Assembly (NCBI GenBank): GCA_000023405.1
Contig: CP001643.1
Coordinates: forward strand, 2,542,001 to 2,606,000
Length of the DNA stretch: 64,000 bases
Direction: 5' to 3'
Source of the DNA: Brachybacterium faecium DSM 4810
GTDB lineage: Bacteria > Actinomycetota > Actinomycetes > Actinomycetales > Dermabacteraceae
The notes under the pieces were generated by a model that saw only the letters and a program-made list of their open reading frames with translations, was not told the DNA's origin and searched no databases. Positions 35,198 to 44,532 of this stretch are shown here, one piece after another. Each line of letters opens with the position of its first letter. The first letter of the stretch is position 1. A program made the position numbers and the translations under genes.

Positions 35198-36109
35198 GTG
35201 ACTGCGAGATTCCTCATCGCCGGAGAAGCCCTCACCGACATCGTCATCGATGCCGCGAACACCCAGAGGGAGCATCCCGGCGGTTCCCCGATGAACGTGG
35301 CCGTTGCGCTCAGCCGCCTCGGCCACGAAGCCCACCTGCTCACCCGCATCGGCAACGATGCCCGTGGAGACGCGATCCGCGCGCACCTGGACGCCTCGGG
35401 CGTCCAGCTCACGCCGGGCAGCTCCGTGGAGGCGGCGACCTCCACCGCCCTGGCGCGCCTCGACGCGAACGGCGCGGCGACCTACGAGTTCGATCTGCTG
35501 TGGGACCCGCGCCCCGCGGGCCTGCCGGAGCACGTCGACGCCGTGCACACCTCCTCCATCGCGGCCGTGCTCGAGCCCGGCGCCGAGACGGTGCTCGACG
35601 TGCTGCGCCGCCGCCGCGACGGCTCGACCATCAGCTACGACCCCAACGCCCGGCCCACCCTGATGGGCGAGGCGGAGACCGTCCGCGCACAGATCGAGCA
35701 CACGATCGCGCTGTGCGACGTCGTCAAGGCCTCCGACGAGGACGTGGCCTGGCTGTACGGCACCGACGATGTCGAGGACGTCGTCGCCTCCTGGCGCGAG
35801 CTCGGGCCGGCGCTGACCGTCCTGACCCGAGGCGACGAGGGTGCCGTCGGCTTCGCCGCGACGGGGCGCGTGCAGGTCTCCCCCGTCGTCGTCGACGCGG
35901 TCGACACCGTCGGCGCCGGCGACACCTTCTCCGCCGGCATCCTCGACGCGCTCGCGGCCAAGGACCTGCTGGGGGCGGAGAAGCGACCCGCGCTGGCCGC
36001 GATGCCCAGCGACGACGTCGCCTCCGTGCTGCGTCATGCCGCGGCCCTCGCCGCGATCACCGTCTCCCGCGCGGGCGCCAACCCGCCGTGGAGCCACGAG
36101 CTCTCCTGA
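35198..36109 (+). CDS. PfkB-family carbohydrate kinase (fructokinase-like)
   Basis: 303 residues. GGSPMNVAVALSRLG is the first PfkB signature and DTVGAGDTFSAGILDAL the second, with the catalytic Asp. Length and motifs fit fructokinase, but the sugar is not certain. The GTG at 35198 is chosen as the start of TARFLIAGEALTD; the frame extends 13 codons further. Confidence 0.88.
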   Translation: MTARFLIAGEALTDIVIDAANTQREHPGGSPMNVAVALSRLGHEAHLLTRIGNDARGDAIRAHLDASGVQLTPGSSVEAATSTALARLDANGAATYEFDLLWDPRPAGLPEHVDAVHTSSIAAVLEPGAETVLDVLRRRRDGSTISYDPNARPTLMGEAETVRAQIEHTIALCDVVKASDEDVAWLYGTDDVEDVVASWRELGPALTVLTRGDEGAVGFAATGRVQVSPVVVDAVDTVGAGDTFSAGILDALAAKDLLGAEKRPALAAMPSDDVASVLRHAAALAAITVSRAGANPPWSHELS

Positions 36110-36206
36110 CCCTTCCCCGGCGCGGCCGAGGGGCACCCGCATCGGAGCGGGATCCCGCCGCCGGCCCGCCCCGACCATTCGCATCACGACCTGAGGAGGC
36201 CACGTC

Positions 36207-37613
36207 ATGAACCAGTCCACGCCCGCACAGGGGTACCGGATCGAGCACGACACCATGGGTGAGGTGCGCGTCCCCGCCTCCGCGCTGTACCGGGCACAGA
36301 CCCAGCGCGCGGTGGAGAACTTCCCCATCTCCGGCCAGGGCCTGGAGCCCGCGCACATCCACGCCCTCGCCCAGGTGAAGAAGGCCGCCGCCCGCGCCAA
36401 CAAGGATCTCGGCGTGCTGGACGGCGCCATCGCCGACGCGATCGTCGCCGCCGCGGATGCCGTGATCGCCGGGGAGCACGACGACCAGTTCCCGGTGGAC
36501 ACCTACCAGACCGGCTCCGGCACCAGCTCGAACATGAACATGAACGAGGTGCTCGCGACCCTCGCCACCAACTCGGGCGTCGAGACCCACCCCAACGACC
36601 ACGTGAACTGCTCGCAGTCCTCGAACGACGTGTTCCCCACCTCGGTGCACGTCGCGGTGACGCAGGGCGTCGTCTCCACCCTGCTGCCCGCGCTCGCCCA
36701 CCTCGCCGAGTCCCTCGAGACCAAGGCCGAGGCGTGGAAGTCCGTGGTGAAGTCCGGCCGCACCCACCTCATGGACGCCACCCCCGTCACGCTCGGCCAG
36801 GAGTTCGGCGGCTACGCGGCCTCGATCCGCTACGGCATCGAGCGGGTGGAGGCGGCGCTGCCCCGCACCGCCGAGGTCCCCCAGGGCGGCACCGCCGTGG
36901 GCACCGGCATCAACACCCCGATCGGCTTCCCGCAGAAGGTCATCGCCAACCTCGTCGAGCAGACCTCCCTGCCGCTGACCGAGGCGCGCGACCACTTCGA
37001 GGCGCAGTCCAACCGGGACGGCCTGGTGGAGATGTCCGGCGCGCTGCGCACGATCGCCGTCTCGCTGACGAAGATCTGCAACGACGTGCGCTGGATGGGC
37101 TCGGGCCCGAACACCGGCCTCGGCGAGATCGCGATCCCGGACCTGCAGCCGGGCTCCTCGATCATGCCGGGCAAGGTCAACCCCGTGATCCCCGAGGCCG
37201 TGCTGATGGTGTGCGCGAAGGTGGTGGGCAACGACGCCGCGATCGCATGGGGCGGTGCACAGGGCTCCTTCGAGCTGAACGTGCAGATCCCGCTGATGGG
37301 CACCAGCCTGCTGGAGTCGATCCGTCTGCTCGCCAACGCCTCCACCGTGCTGGCCGACAAGACCGTCGACGGCCTGGTCGCCAACGAGGAGAAGGCCCGC
37401 TTCTACGCCGAGGCCTCCCCCTCGATCGTCACGCCGCTGAACAAACTCATCGGCTACGAGAACGCCGCGAAGATCGCCAAGCACGCCGTCGCCGAGCGCA
37501 TCTCCGTGCGCGAGGCCGTGATCGCGCTGGGCTTCCTCGAGCGCGGCGAGCTCACCGAGGCACAGCTGGACGAGGCCCTGGACGTGCTGTCCATGACCGC
37601 GCCGAAGGCCTGA
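36207..37613 (+). CDS. fumC: Class II fumarate hydratase
   Basis: 468 residues, homotetrameric TCA-cycle enzyme. [25 protein letters not shown] and the signature [11 protein letters not shown] carry the active-site His and Ser of the fumarase/aspartase superfamily. GAGGAGG precedes the ATG. A strong terminator follows. Confidence 0.97.
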   Translation: MNQSTPAQGYRIEHDTMGEVRVPASALYRAQTQRAVENFPISGQGLEPAHIHALAQVKKAAARANKDLGVLDGAIADAIVAAADAVIAGEHDDQFPVDTYQTGSGTSSNMNMNEVLATLATNSGVETHPNDHVNCSQSSNDVFPTSVHVAVTQGVVSTLLPALAHLAESLETKAEAWKSVVKSGRTHLMDATPVTLGQEFGGYAASIRYGIERVEAALPRTAEVPQGGTAVGTGINTPIGFPQKVIANLVEQTSLPLTEARDHFEAQSNRDGLVEMSGALRTIAVSLTKICNDVRWMGSGPNTGLGEIAIPDLQPGSSIMPGKVNPVIPEAVLMVCAKVVGNDAAIAWGGAQGSFELNVQIPLMGTSLLESIRLLANASTVLADKTVDGLVANEEKARFYAEASPSIVTPLNKLIGYENAAKIAKHAVAERISVREAVIALGFLERGELTEAQLDEALDVLSMTAPKA

Positions 37614-37660
37614 TCACCGCGCTCCACGCTCCACGGCCGTTCGGCCGCTCTGAGCGGGCC

Positions 37661-37690
37661 ATCCGGCTCATCCGGCTCATCCGGCTCATC
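37661..37690. repeat. 9-bp tandem repeat ATCCGGCTC
   Basis: Three perfect copies (37661-37687) and a broken fourth, between the fumC stop and its terminator. Non-coding. Confidence 0.9.
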
Positions 37691-37691
37691 C

Positions 37692-37725
37692 GAGGGGCGC
37701 TCCACCACCAGGTGGGGCGCCCCTC
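37692..37725 (+). terminator. fumC terminator hairpin
   Basis: GAGGGGCGC pairs with GCGCCCCTC, extended inward by CCACC/GGTGG around ACCA. No T tract, normal for this GC content. Confidence 0.85.
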
Positions 37726-37739
37726 GTGCACGCCGCGAT

Positions 37740-37813
37740 TGCATCCACTGGCGCTCTGCCAGCATGCAGCGCCGTATATGAGGGCGTGTGCTGGCTGAGC
37801 GCCACTGGTTGCA
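37740..37813. repeat. 74-bp palindromic element, copy 1
   Basis: Arms 37740-37764 and 37789-37813 (25 bp each) are nearly complementary, with a 24-bp loop containing GCCGTATATG. Copy 2 at 39060 has the same length and arms; its loop matches this one in reverse complement, so the two are inverted. Confidence 0.9.
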
Positions 37814-37850
37814 ACGGCTCTGGCCTCTCGGGCCTCCCCTCCGGGCCTCG

Positions 37851-38738
37851 TCAGCGGCTGGGCGGGTCACGGTGCTCCCCGCGCCGGAGGATCGCGAGCA
37901 GCATCGCCTGTGTCTCCTCCCACCGCAGGAAGACCTGCTCCCAGGACAGCCTGGTGACCCGATAGCCGCGCGAAGCCAGATAGAGATCCCGGGCCCGGTC
38001 CACGTCGTAGCTGAGCGGGTCGTCGTGGAACTCTCGGCTGTCGCATTCGATCACCCAGCTCTTGCCCACCAGCAGATCCATCCGCCGACGTCCCTCGGGG
38101 AACAGCACCTGGGGCCTGACCGGGAAGCGCCGCGATTCCATCCACCAGCGCACGATCGTCTCCGTCCCGGATTCGGCGTCCTCGCGGATCCTGCTGAGAG
38201 GTCGACGGATCCGCTGCGGCAGCGACGCCAGGATCCGTTCCGCCTCTCGCCGTGTGAGGAGCCCTCGCTGAAGCCCGGACTCGAAGAGCACGGCCGTCTT
38301 CTCCACCGGCAGGCAGTGCGCGGCATGGGTGAGGACGAGAGCGAGACCGGGCACCGGATCGTGATCCGGCCAGGAACGCAGGGCGGGACCGTGCAGGACG
38401 AGCTCCTCCTCGGCCAGCGTGATCACCGTCCCCGATCTGCGCCGCACGGGGTGCACGCGCGCGCCCCTCAGCTCCTCCCCCGCATGGAGCTGTCGCGGAC
38501 GGAAGACGTGTGCGCCGGGGTGCGGCGGCGTCCACAACCCGTGGAGCGATGCACCGTCCAGACAGGTGGGACGCACGCCGAGGCGCAGCACCGGCACGAT
38601 CCCCGGCGGAGCCGCCTCCGTGATGTACCAGGGCTGCTCGCTGCTCATCACCCCCTTCCTCAGCCAGCGCCGGACCGTTCCCTGAGGCACACCGTCCTCG
38701 CGAAGCCGCGCCCTGTGCCGCACTCCCTCGACCTCCAT
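37851..38738 (-). CDS. DUF559 (Vsr-like endonuclease) protein with AbiEi-like N-terminal region
   Basis: 295 residues. The C-terminal third has RRMDLLVGKSWVIECDSREFH and YRVTRLSWEQV, the PD-(D/E)XK core of DUF559, where D...ECD provides the acidic residues and EFH the family His. The N-terminal part (RLREDGVPQGTVRRWLRKG) is a winged-helix segment like those in AbiEi-type antitoxins. Actinobacteria often carry many such genes of unknown role. Start uncertain: ATG 38738 is used, but the frame opens at 38780. Flanked by two inverted 74-bp palindromes. Confidence 0.75.
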   Translation of the reverse strand: MEVEGVRHRARLREDGVPQGTVRRWLRKGVMSSEQPWYITEAAPPGIVPVLRLGVRPTCLDGASLHGLWTPPHPGAHVFRPRQLHAGEELRGARVHPVRRRSGTVITLAEEELVLHGPALRSWPDHDPVPGLALVLTHAAHCLPVEKTAVLFESGLQRGLLTRREAERILASLPQRIRRPLSRIREDAESGTETIVRWWMESRRFPVRPQVLFPEGRRRMDLLVGKSWVIECDSREFHDDPLSYDVDRARDLYLASRGYRVTRLSWEQVFLRWEETQAMLLAILRRGEHRDPPSR

Positions 38739-38825
38739 GACCGTGAGGAAACCACCAAGGCGGTGCCCGGGCCGCTGCACCGCCGATCCTGTGGATCACG
38801 GCGTGCTGTGGAGGACCGATGTGCG

Positions 38826-38939
38826 GTGACGGGTCAGCGAGCCGTGGAGAGGACCGACGCTCCGTGACGGGCCAGCGAGCCGTGAAGAGGACCGGCGGGC
38901 GGTGACGGGCCAGCGAGCCGTGGGGAGGACCGGCGGGCG
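38826..38939. repeat. 38-bp tandem repeat, three copies
   Basis: Units begin GTGACGGGYCAGCGAGCCGT at 38826, 38864 and 38902 and differ at a few positions; a decayed fourth copy precedes them from about 38799. The 38-bp period is not a multiple of three and the block is non-coding. Confidence 0.92.
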
Positions 38940-39059
38940 GTGGCGAGGAAGTGACGCGCTGTGGACGGGCACGAGCCCAGAGAACACCCCGGGCATGCAC
39001 CGCGTTGGCCGCCAGGGCGAGACAAGCCGGTGCGGGGTGTCACCCAGGCGCGCGGCGAT

Positions 39060-39133
39060 TGCATCCACTGGCGCTGTGCCAGCAGACGTCCCCATATACG
39101 GCTTCGTATGCTGGCTGAGCGCCAGTGGATGCA
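39060..39133. repeat. 74-bp palindromic element, copy 2
   Basis: Arms 39060-39084 and 39109-39133 are complementary over 25 bp except two adjacent bases; the 24-bp loop contains CATATACGGC. Same spacing as copy 1, 1320 bp away, opposite loop orientation. Confidence 0.92.
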
Positions 39134-39338
39134 GGTGCAGCGGACTGCGGCAGACCCAGCACCCCCGCGCACCGCCATGTACCGCCGCGGGCCGGGACGA
39201 CCCGGCACCCCTGCGCGCCGCCACGCGCCGAGACGACCCGGCGCCTCCGCGCACCGCCGCGTACCGGGTCAGGCCAGCGCCCCTGCACACCGCCACGCGC
39301 CGGCCCGGGCCGGCGCCCCTGTGCCCCGCGGCCGCGCT

Positions 39339-40937
39339 TCAGGGGAGGGGCTCGTCCAGCACGTGGGTGACGAGCTCGGCGACCTTGGACCGTTCGGAGC
39401 GCTGCAGCGTGACGTGGGCGAAGAGGTCCTTCTCCTTGAGCGCCTCGACCACGGAGGCGATGCCGTCGTAGCGGCCGATGCGGAGGTTGTCGCGCTGGGC
39501 GACGTCGTGGGTGAGCACCACGCGGGAGTTCTGCCCGATGCGGGAGAGCATGGTCAGCAGCACGTTGCGCTCGAGCGACTGCGCCTCGTCGACGATCACG
39601 AAGGCGTCGTGGAGGGAGCGGCCGCGGATGTGCGTCAGCGGCAGCACCTCGAGCATGCCGCGGGAGAGCACCTCGTCGATCACGTTCTGGGAGACCATCG
39701 AGCCGAGGGTGTCGAACACGGCCTGGCCCCACGGCCCCATCTTCTCGCCCTGGTCACCGGGCAGGTAGCCCAGCTCCTGGCCGCCGACGGCGAACAGCGG
39801 CCGGAACACCATGATGCGGCGCTGGGTGCGCCGCTCGAGGACCGCTTCGAGGCCGGCGCAGAGGGCCAGGGCGCTCTTGCCGGTGCCGGCGCGGCCGCCG
39901 AGGGAGACGATGCCGATGGACTCGTCCTGCAGCAGGTCGATCGCGACCCGCTGTTCGGCGGAGCGACCGGAGACCCCGAAGACGGTCTGGTCTCCCGGCA
40001 CGAGCGTCACCTGCTTCTCGCGGGTGATGCGGCCCAGCGCCGAGCCGCGCGGGCTGGTGATCGTCAGCCCCGTGTGGACGGGCAGGTGGGCGATCTCGGG
40101 CAGCGAGAGCGTCTCCCCGTCGTAGAGGTCGGTCATCTCCTGCTCGCCGACGGTGGTGGCGACCATGCCGGTGTAGCCCCGGTCGCGGGCGAGCTCGGCG
40201 CGGTATTCCTCGGCGTGGATCCCCGAAGCGCTCGCCTTGATCCGCATCGGCAGGTCCTTCGAGACGAGCACCACGTTCTTGCCCTCGTGCTGCAGGTTCT
40301 TCGCGACGGCGAGGATGCGGGTGTCGTTGTCGCCGAGGCGGAAGCCGTCCGGCAGCGAGGCGGTGCTCATGTGGTTGAGCTCGACGTGCACGTGGCCGCC
40401 GTCCTTGCCGATCGGGAGCGGGCGGGAGAGGTTGCCGTGCTGGGCGCGCAGGTCGTCGAGGATGCGCAGGGCCTGGCGTGCGAAGTACCCCAGGTCGGGG
40501 TGGTGGCGCTTGGCCTCGAGCTCGGTGACCACCACGATCGGCAGCACGATGTCGTGCTCGGCGAAGCGATGCAGGGACTGCGGGTCCGAGAGCAGCACCG
40601 AGGTGTCCAGCACGTAGGTGATCACGCCGGTCTCGATCTCGGCGAGCATCTGCTGCGCGGTGCCGGGCTGCAGGGAGGGCACCACGGGGACGCCGTCGGG
40701 ATTCGCGGCGCCGAGCACCTCTGGGCGGGGCCCGGGCGCGGGAGCCGCGGCATGGCCGTCCGCGGGCGCGGGAGCCGTGGCACCGCGGTCCGCGGGCGCG
40801 GGAGCCGTGGCATCGCCCTCCGCGGCCACCGGCACCGCGGCCTCGCCGGCCCCCGGCGCCGACGCGGCGGTGACGCCGTCCGTGGGCGCCGCGTCGCGGG
40901 TGAGGGTCGTCTCTCGGGCACTGGTCGTCTCGTCCAT
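39339..40937 (-). CDS. PIN-PhoH fusion protein (PhoH2-type RNA helicase/RNase)
   Basis: 532 residues. After a low-complexity Ala/Pro N-terminus (about 1-75) comes a PIN domain starting [12 protein letters not shown], then a PhoH ATPase with Walker [14 protein letters not shown] and Walker B IVDEAQ. PIN-PhoH fusions of actinobacteria unwind and cut RNA. ATG 40937 (MDETTSARE) follows GGAGGCTCC; a longer frame to 41084 has no signal. Confidence 0.92.
   Translation of the reverse strand: MDETTSARETTLTRDAAPTDGVTAASAPGAGEAAVPVAAEGDATAPAPADRGATAPAPADGHAAAPAPGPRPEVLGAANPDGVPVVPSLQPGTAQQMLAEIETGVITYVLDTSVLLSDPQSLHRFAEHDIVLPIVVVTELEAKRHHPDLGYFARQALRILDDLRAQHGNLSRPLPIGKDGGHVHVELNHMSTASLPDGFRLGDNDTRILAVAKNLQHEGKNVVLVSKDLPMRIKASASGIHAEEYRAELARDRGYTGMVATTVGEQEMTDLYDGETLSLPEIAHLPVHTGLTITSPRGSALGRITREKQVTLVPGDQTVFGVSGRSAEQRVAIDLLQDESIGIVSLGGRAGTGKSALALCAGLEAVLERRTQRRIMVFRPLFAVGGQELGYLPGDQGEKMGPWGQAVFDTLGSMVSQNVIDEVLSRGMLEVLPLTHIRGRSLHDAFVIVDEAQSLERNVLLTMLSRIGQNSRVVLTHDVAQRDNLRIGRYDGIASVVEALKEKDLFAHVTLQRSERSKVAELVTHVLDEPLP
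40741..40830. repeat. 30-bp repeat coding for Ala/Pro decapeptides in the PhoH protein
   Basis: Three 30-bp units (40741, 40771, 40801) within the gene encode repeats of the type [10 protein letters not shown]. The period keeps the reading frame, so copy number can change without breaking the protein. Confidence 0.85.
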
Positions 40938-41178
40938 AGGAGCCTCCCGGCATCGTGCGGTTGCCCGGACCATAGCCCCGTCGGCCGCCGCCGTCGGGCG
41001 TGCCCCACGGGGTGCGGGGCCGACGTTCACCCGATCGTCATCGGGGGTTCTCGCTGCCACCGCCCGACGACTCCAGTGTGCCACCGGTCACACGAGAGGC
41101 CGGGGAGGTGCGCGGGAGTGTCAGCGCAGCAGCCCCGCCCGCTCCCCGTCCCGGCGCCGCAGCAAGCGGCCCGCGAGC

Positions 41179-41937
41179 TCAGACGCCGAAGCGACGCTCG
41201 CGCCGGCAGAAGTCGCGCAGCGCGCGCAGCAGGTCCACACGGCGGAAGCCGGGCCAGTAGGTCTCGCAGAACCAGTACTCGGAGTGCACCGACTGCCACA
41301 GCAGGAAGCCGGAGAGCCGCTGCTCGCCGGAGGTGCGGATGATGAGGTCCGGGTCCGGCTGGCCGCGGGTGTAGAGGTGCTCGGCGATCGAGCCGATGCT
41401 GATGCCCGCGGCGATCCCGTCGCCGTCCAGGCCCTGCGCGGCGAGGTCCCGCACCAGCTCCTGCACCGCGTCGACGATCTCCTCGCGCCCGCCGTAGCCG
41501 ATGGCCACGTTGACGGTGAGCCGCGATTCGGGGGCGGTCTGCTCCTGCTCGCGGCTGATGTCGGCGCGCATCTCCTGCGGCAGCGCCTCGGCGTTGCCCG
41601 TCAGCCGCACGCAGTAGCCGGCGTCGATGATCCGGCCGATGGTGGCGCCGATGATCTCGTAGAGGGCGGTGAGCTCCTCGGGCGGGCGGCGCAGGTTGTC
41701 GGTGGACAGCATCCACACGGTGACCAGCGGGATGTCGAGGTCGTCGCACCAGGAGAGGAACTCGAGGATCTTCGCGGCGCCGACGCGATGGCCGTGCTCG
41801 GTGGTCTCCCCCGCCTCCTTCGCCCAGCGGCGGTTCCCGTCCACGATCACACCCAGGTGCTGCGGGAGGTCGAAGGCCTCGAGCTCCCGGGTGAGTCGGC
41901 GTTCGTAGACGCGGTACAGAAGGCCGTCGTCATCCAT
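41179..41937 (-). CDS. uppS: Z-type isoprenyl diphosphate synthase (UppS family)
   Basis: 252 residues. VIVDGNRRWAKEAG carries the catalytic Asp; RLTGN, IGYGGREEIVDAVQ and DLIIRTSGEQRLSGFLLWQ are the remaining family blocks. Makes undecaprenyl- or shorter Z-prenyl diphosphate for wall carriers; actinobacteria often have two, and which one this is cannot be told. AGGGAGGC precedes ATG 41937. Confidence 0.93.
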   Translation of the reverse strand: MDDDGLLYRVYERRLTRELEAFDLPQHLGVIVDGNRRWAKEAGETTEHGHRVGAAKILEFLSWCDDLDIPLVTVWMLSTDNLRRPPEELTALYEIIGATIGRIIDAGYCVRLTGNAEALPQEMRADISREQEQTAPESRLTVNVAIGYGGREEIVDAVQELVRDLAAQGLDGDGIAAGISIGSIAEHLYTRGQPDPDLIIRTSGEQRLSGFLLWQSVHSEYWFCETYWPGFRRVDLLRALRDFCRRERRFGV

Positions 41938-42122
41938 CGCAGCCTCCCTTCCTCGTGCCGTTCGTGGCGGGACGCACCCGGGGGCGCGTCCGGCGCGCGT
42001 GGCCGTGTGCAGTCCTGCGCGGCCGACGACGTCGGAGCGCACGATCCATTATCGGCGACGCGGGCAGTGCTCCGGTCGATCCGCGCAAATCGACACCGGA
42101 TCGGCACAGCCCCCACACCGCT

Positions 42123-42142
42123 AACCTACGGCTGCGTAAGTT
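42123..42142. promoter_or_regulatory. Palindromic operator upstream of the hemolysin III family gene
   Basis: AACCTACG-GCTG-CGTAAGTT, an 8-4-8 inverted repeat with one mismatch, ending 12 bp before the ATG and overlapping the likely promoter. The sequence resembles TetR-family operators that control lipid genes in actinobacteria; the regulator is not in the window. Confidence 0.5.
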
Positions 42143-42154
42143 ACGGTTGCTCCC

Positions 42155-42985
42155 ATGGACAACGGACATCACCGGGACGCCCGCGCACAGGGCGCGTTCA
42201 CCTCGGAGGAAGAGGTCGAGGCCGCGGAGGCGGTCGCGGAGAGCGGCGGCACCCGGCTGCCGTCCGACGACGACCTGCCCACCGCCGAGACGTTCCCCTT
42301 CGCCCCGCGCACCCTCACCCGGGCGATGGCGCGGCGCGCCACGCAGCTGGGGCTGCAGCTGCCCAAGCCCCGGCTGCGCGGCATGCTGCACCTGATCGCC
42401 TTCCCCACCACGCTGGTGATCGGGCTGCTGCTGGTCGCGGTGGGCGAGACCTTCGCGACGCGACTGGCCTGCGCGGTGTTCGTGCTGACCGCGGGGATGC
42501 TCTTCGGCATCAGCGCCGTCTACCACCGCGGCACCTGGACCCCGCAGCGGGCGATCATGCTGCGCCGCTTCGACCACGCGAACATCTTCCTCATCATCGC
42601 CGGCACCTACACCCCGATCGCGGTGACCCTGCTGGCGCCCCGCCAGGCGCTCACGCTGCTGCTCATCGCCTGGGGCGGCGCACTGGTGGGCGTGTGCTTC
42701 CGGCTGTTCTGGACCGCGGCCCCGCGCTGGATCTATGTGCCCGCGTACATCGCTCTGGGCTGGGTGGCGGTGTTCTACATGCCCGCGCTGCATGCCGGGG
42801 GCGGCTGGCCCGTGGTGTGGCTGCTGGTGATCGGCGGCCTCGCCTACACCGCCGGTGCGGTGATGTATGCGCTCAAGCGCCCCAATCCCTCACCGGCATG
42901 GTTCGGCTTCCACGAGATCTTCCATGCGGGCACGCTGATCGGCTTCGGCTGTCACTTCGCCGCCGTGGCCGTCGCGGTGCTCTGA
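42155..42985 (+). CDS. Hemolysin III / PAQR family membrane protein
   Basis: 276 residues: an 80-residue hydrophilic N-terminus and seven membrane segments. SAVYHRG, RRFDHANIFLIIAGTYTP and FHEIFHAGTLIGFGCHF contain the zinc-binding His and Asp residues of the family. Bacterial members (TrhA) help control membrane fluidity. Hydrolase activity is inferred from eukaryotic relatives. Confidence 0.92.
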   Translation: MDNGHHRDARAQGAFTSEEEVEAAEAVAESGGTRLPSDDDLPTAETFPFAPRTLTRAMARRATQLGLQLPKPRLRGMLHLIAFPTTLVIGLLLVAVGETFATRLACAVFVLTAGMLFGISAVYHRGTWTPQRAIMLRRFDHANIFLIIAGTYTPIAVTLLAPRQALTLLLIAWGGALVGVCFRLFWTAAPRWIYVPAYIALGWVAVFYMPALHAGGGWPVVWLLVIGGLAYTAGAVMYALKRPNPSPAWFGFHEIFHAGTLIGFGCHFAAVAVAVL

Positions 42986-43009
42986 CCCGCAGCTCGTCAG
43001 CGCAGCCGG

Positions 43010-43393
43010 TCAGCGCGGGTCGTCGTCGTCCGCCTGCGCGTCCGCGTCAGCATCGGGGTCCACGTCCGCATCGCCGTCCGCGTCGTCAGCGTCGTCAGCG
43101 TCGGCGTCCAGCGTGTCCTCGTCGCCCTCTGCCGCCTCCTGCTCCTGCGCGGCGCGCTCCTCGGCCTCCTGCTGCGCCTCCATCCGCTCCTTGACGCGGG
43201 CCTGGGCCTGCACGCGGCGGGTGCGGCGCGTCATGTCGACGGCGAGCAGCACCACCACGACGGCGAGCGCGAACATGGCGAAGAAGCCGGGAAGCCCCGG
43301 GGAGACGGTGACCTGGTTGAACTCCCCGCCGTCGGAGGGGCTCGGCGCGGCACCGAGCTCGCCGAGGGCGAGGAGCAGCTCGGCGCCGCTCAC
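43010..43393 (-). CDS. Small single-pass membrane protein with Asp-rich tail
   Basis: 127 residues. One membrane helix (about 38-56), a basic stretch (TRRTRRVQAQARVKERM) and Gln/Glu coiled coil, then about 35 residues of nearly pure Asp/Ala (DADADDADDADGDAD). Starts at GTG 43393 overlapping the mca stop by 4 bp, so it is co-translated with mca. Function unknown. Confidence 0.78.
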   Translation of the reverse strand: MSGAELLLALGELGAAPSPSDGGEFNQVTVSPGLPGFFAMFALAVVVVLLAVDMTRRTRRVQAQARVKERMEAQQEAEERAAQEQEAAEGDEDTLDADADDADDADGDADVDPDADADAQADDDDPR

Positions 43394-44301
43394 GGGCGGG
43401 CCTCGACGCGCTCGCGGCGCAGGCCGGCGAAGAGATCGTCCTCGGGCAGCTTCACGGGGATGCGGGAGATGTGCAGCTCGTAGTCCTCGGTGCCCCAGGC
43501 CGCGGTCTCGGCCTCGTGGGAGATGCGGAAGAACGGCCCCTCGGGGTCGACCTGCGTGGCGTGGGCGCGCAGCGCGTCGTCGCGGATCGCGAGATAGTCG
43601 CGCACGTCGATGCGGGTGGTGAGCAGCCGGTCATGGCTCTCGTCGTAATGCTGGAGCATCTGGTCGAGCATCTCGTTGGGCGTGCCCTCGGACCGCAGGT
43701 GCCGGCTCACCGCGGCGAAGCGCTGGCGGTGGAAGCCGTTGATGTAGTACAGCTTCGCGATCGCCCACGGCTCGCCGAGCTCGGGCGCGAACTGCGGATC
43801 CGCGGCGAGGTCGAAGGCGGCCAGGCTGATGCGGTTGGTCTGGATGTGGTCGGGGTGCGGGTACCCGCCGTTCTCGTCGTACGTGGTCATCACGTGGGGG
43901 CGCAGGCGGCGCACGGCCTCCACCAGGGGGCGTGCGGCCTCCTCGACGGGGAGCGTCGCGAAGCTGCCGGCCGGCAGGGGCGGCAGCGGGTCGCCCTCCG
44001 GCAGGCCGGAATCGATGAAGCCGAGCCACTCGTGATCCACGCCGAGGATCTCCTGGGCGCGCGCCATCTCCTGGCGCCGGATCTCGGGCAGCGCCTCGAC
44101 GGTCACCGATGGGTCGTCGCGCAGACGCGGGTTCAGCACGTCCCCGCGTTCGCCGCCGGTGCAGGTGATGACCGTGACCTGGGCACCCTCGCGCACGTAC
44201 CTCGCGGTCGACCCGGCCCCCTTGGAGGATTCATCATCCGGGTGCGCGTGGACGGCCACCATCCGCAGGGGCTCATCAGGGGCGGGCAGCTGGACGGTCA
44301 C
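43390..44301 (-). CDS. mca: Mycothiol S-conjugate amidase
   Basis: 303 residues, LmbE-like zinc hydrolase. AVHAHPDDESSKGAG has the zinc site HPDD and the Lys that marks Mca rather than the deacetylase MshB; HPDH supplies the third ligand. It cleaves mycothiol conjugates of toxins, releasing mercapturic acids. The GTG at 44301 has GAGGAG upstream. It shows that the organism uses mycothiol. Confidence 0.94.
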   Translation of the reverse strand: MTVQLPAPDEPLRMVAVHAHPDDESSKGAGSTARYVREGAQVTVITCTGGERGDVLNPRLRDDPSVTVEALPEIRRQEMARAQEILGVDHEWLGFIDSGLPEGDPLPPLPAGSFATLPVEEAARPLVEAVRRLRPHVMTTYDENGGYPHPDHIQTNRISLAAFDLAADPQFAPELGEPWAIAKLYYINGFHRQRFAAVSRHLRSEGTPNEMLDQMLQHYDESHDRLLTTRIDVRDYLAIRDDALRAHATQVDPEGPFFRISHEAETAAWGTEDYELHISRIPVKLPEDDLFAGLRRERVEARP

Positions 44302-44532
44302 GAGACTCCTCGGAGGCGACGGGACGGGGGGGGGACGGATCCCACGGGCTCGGTGCTCGCGCTGCGCACGGGTCGGCTCGCGGTGCACCGGCGTCCGATC
44401 CTACGCCACCTCTCCGGAGCCGCACCTGGGAGGACGACGCCGTCCGGCGACGGCGGCCGACGTGACGCGCCGCTCGCCGCACGGGCACCGGCTCGGAGCT
44501 GTCATGGAGGAGGGGTCTGGGAGACTGTGCCC

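Larger units (their letters stand above)
38739..39338. other. 600-bp non-coding stretch rich in repeats
   Basis: Holds a 38-bp tandem array (38826-38939), palindrome copy 2 (39060-39133), and from about 39155 to 39330 a degenerate series of units near 30-40 bp containing CGCACCGCCRCGYRCCG-like cores. Long frames cross it on both strands but encode only repetitive Arg/Gly/Pro text and lack start signals. Confidence 0.7.

Noticed and set aside
38826..38939. 38-bp repeats as a CRISPR or iteron origin
   Set aside because: Units abut each other with no spacers, and no cas or rep gene is nearby.
39140..39335. Arg/Gly-repeat protein encoded upstream of the PhoH gene
   Set aside because: The frames derive from degenerate DNA repeats, lack start signals and contain no fold-like hydrophobic pattern.
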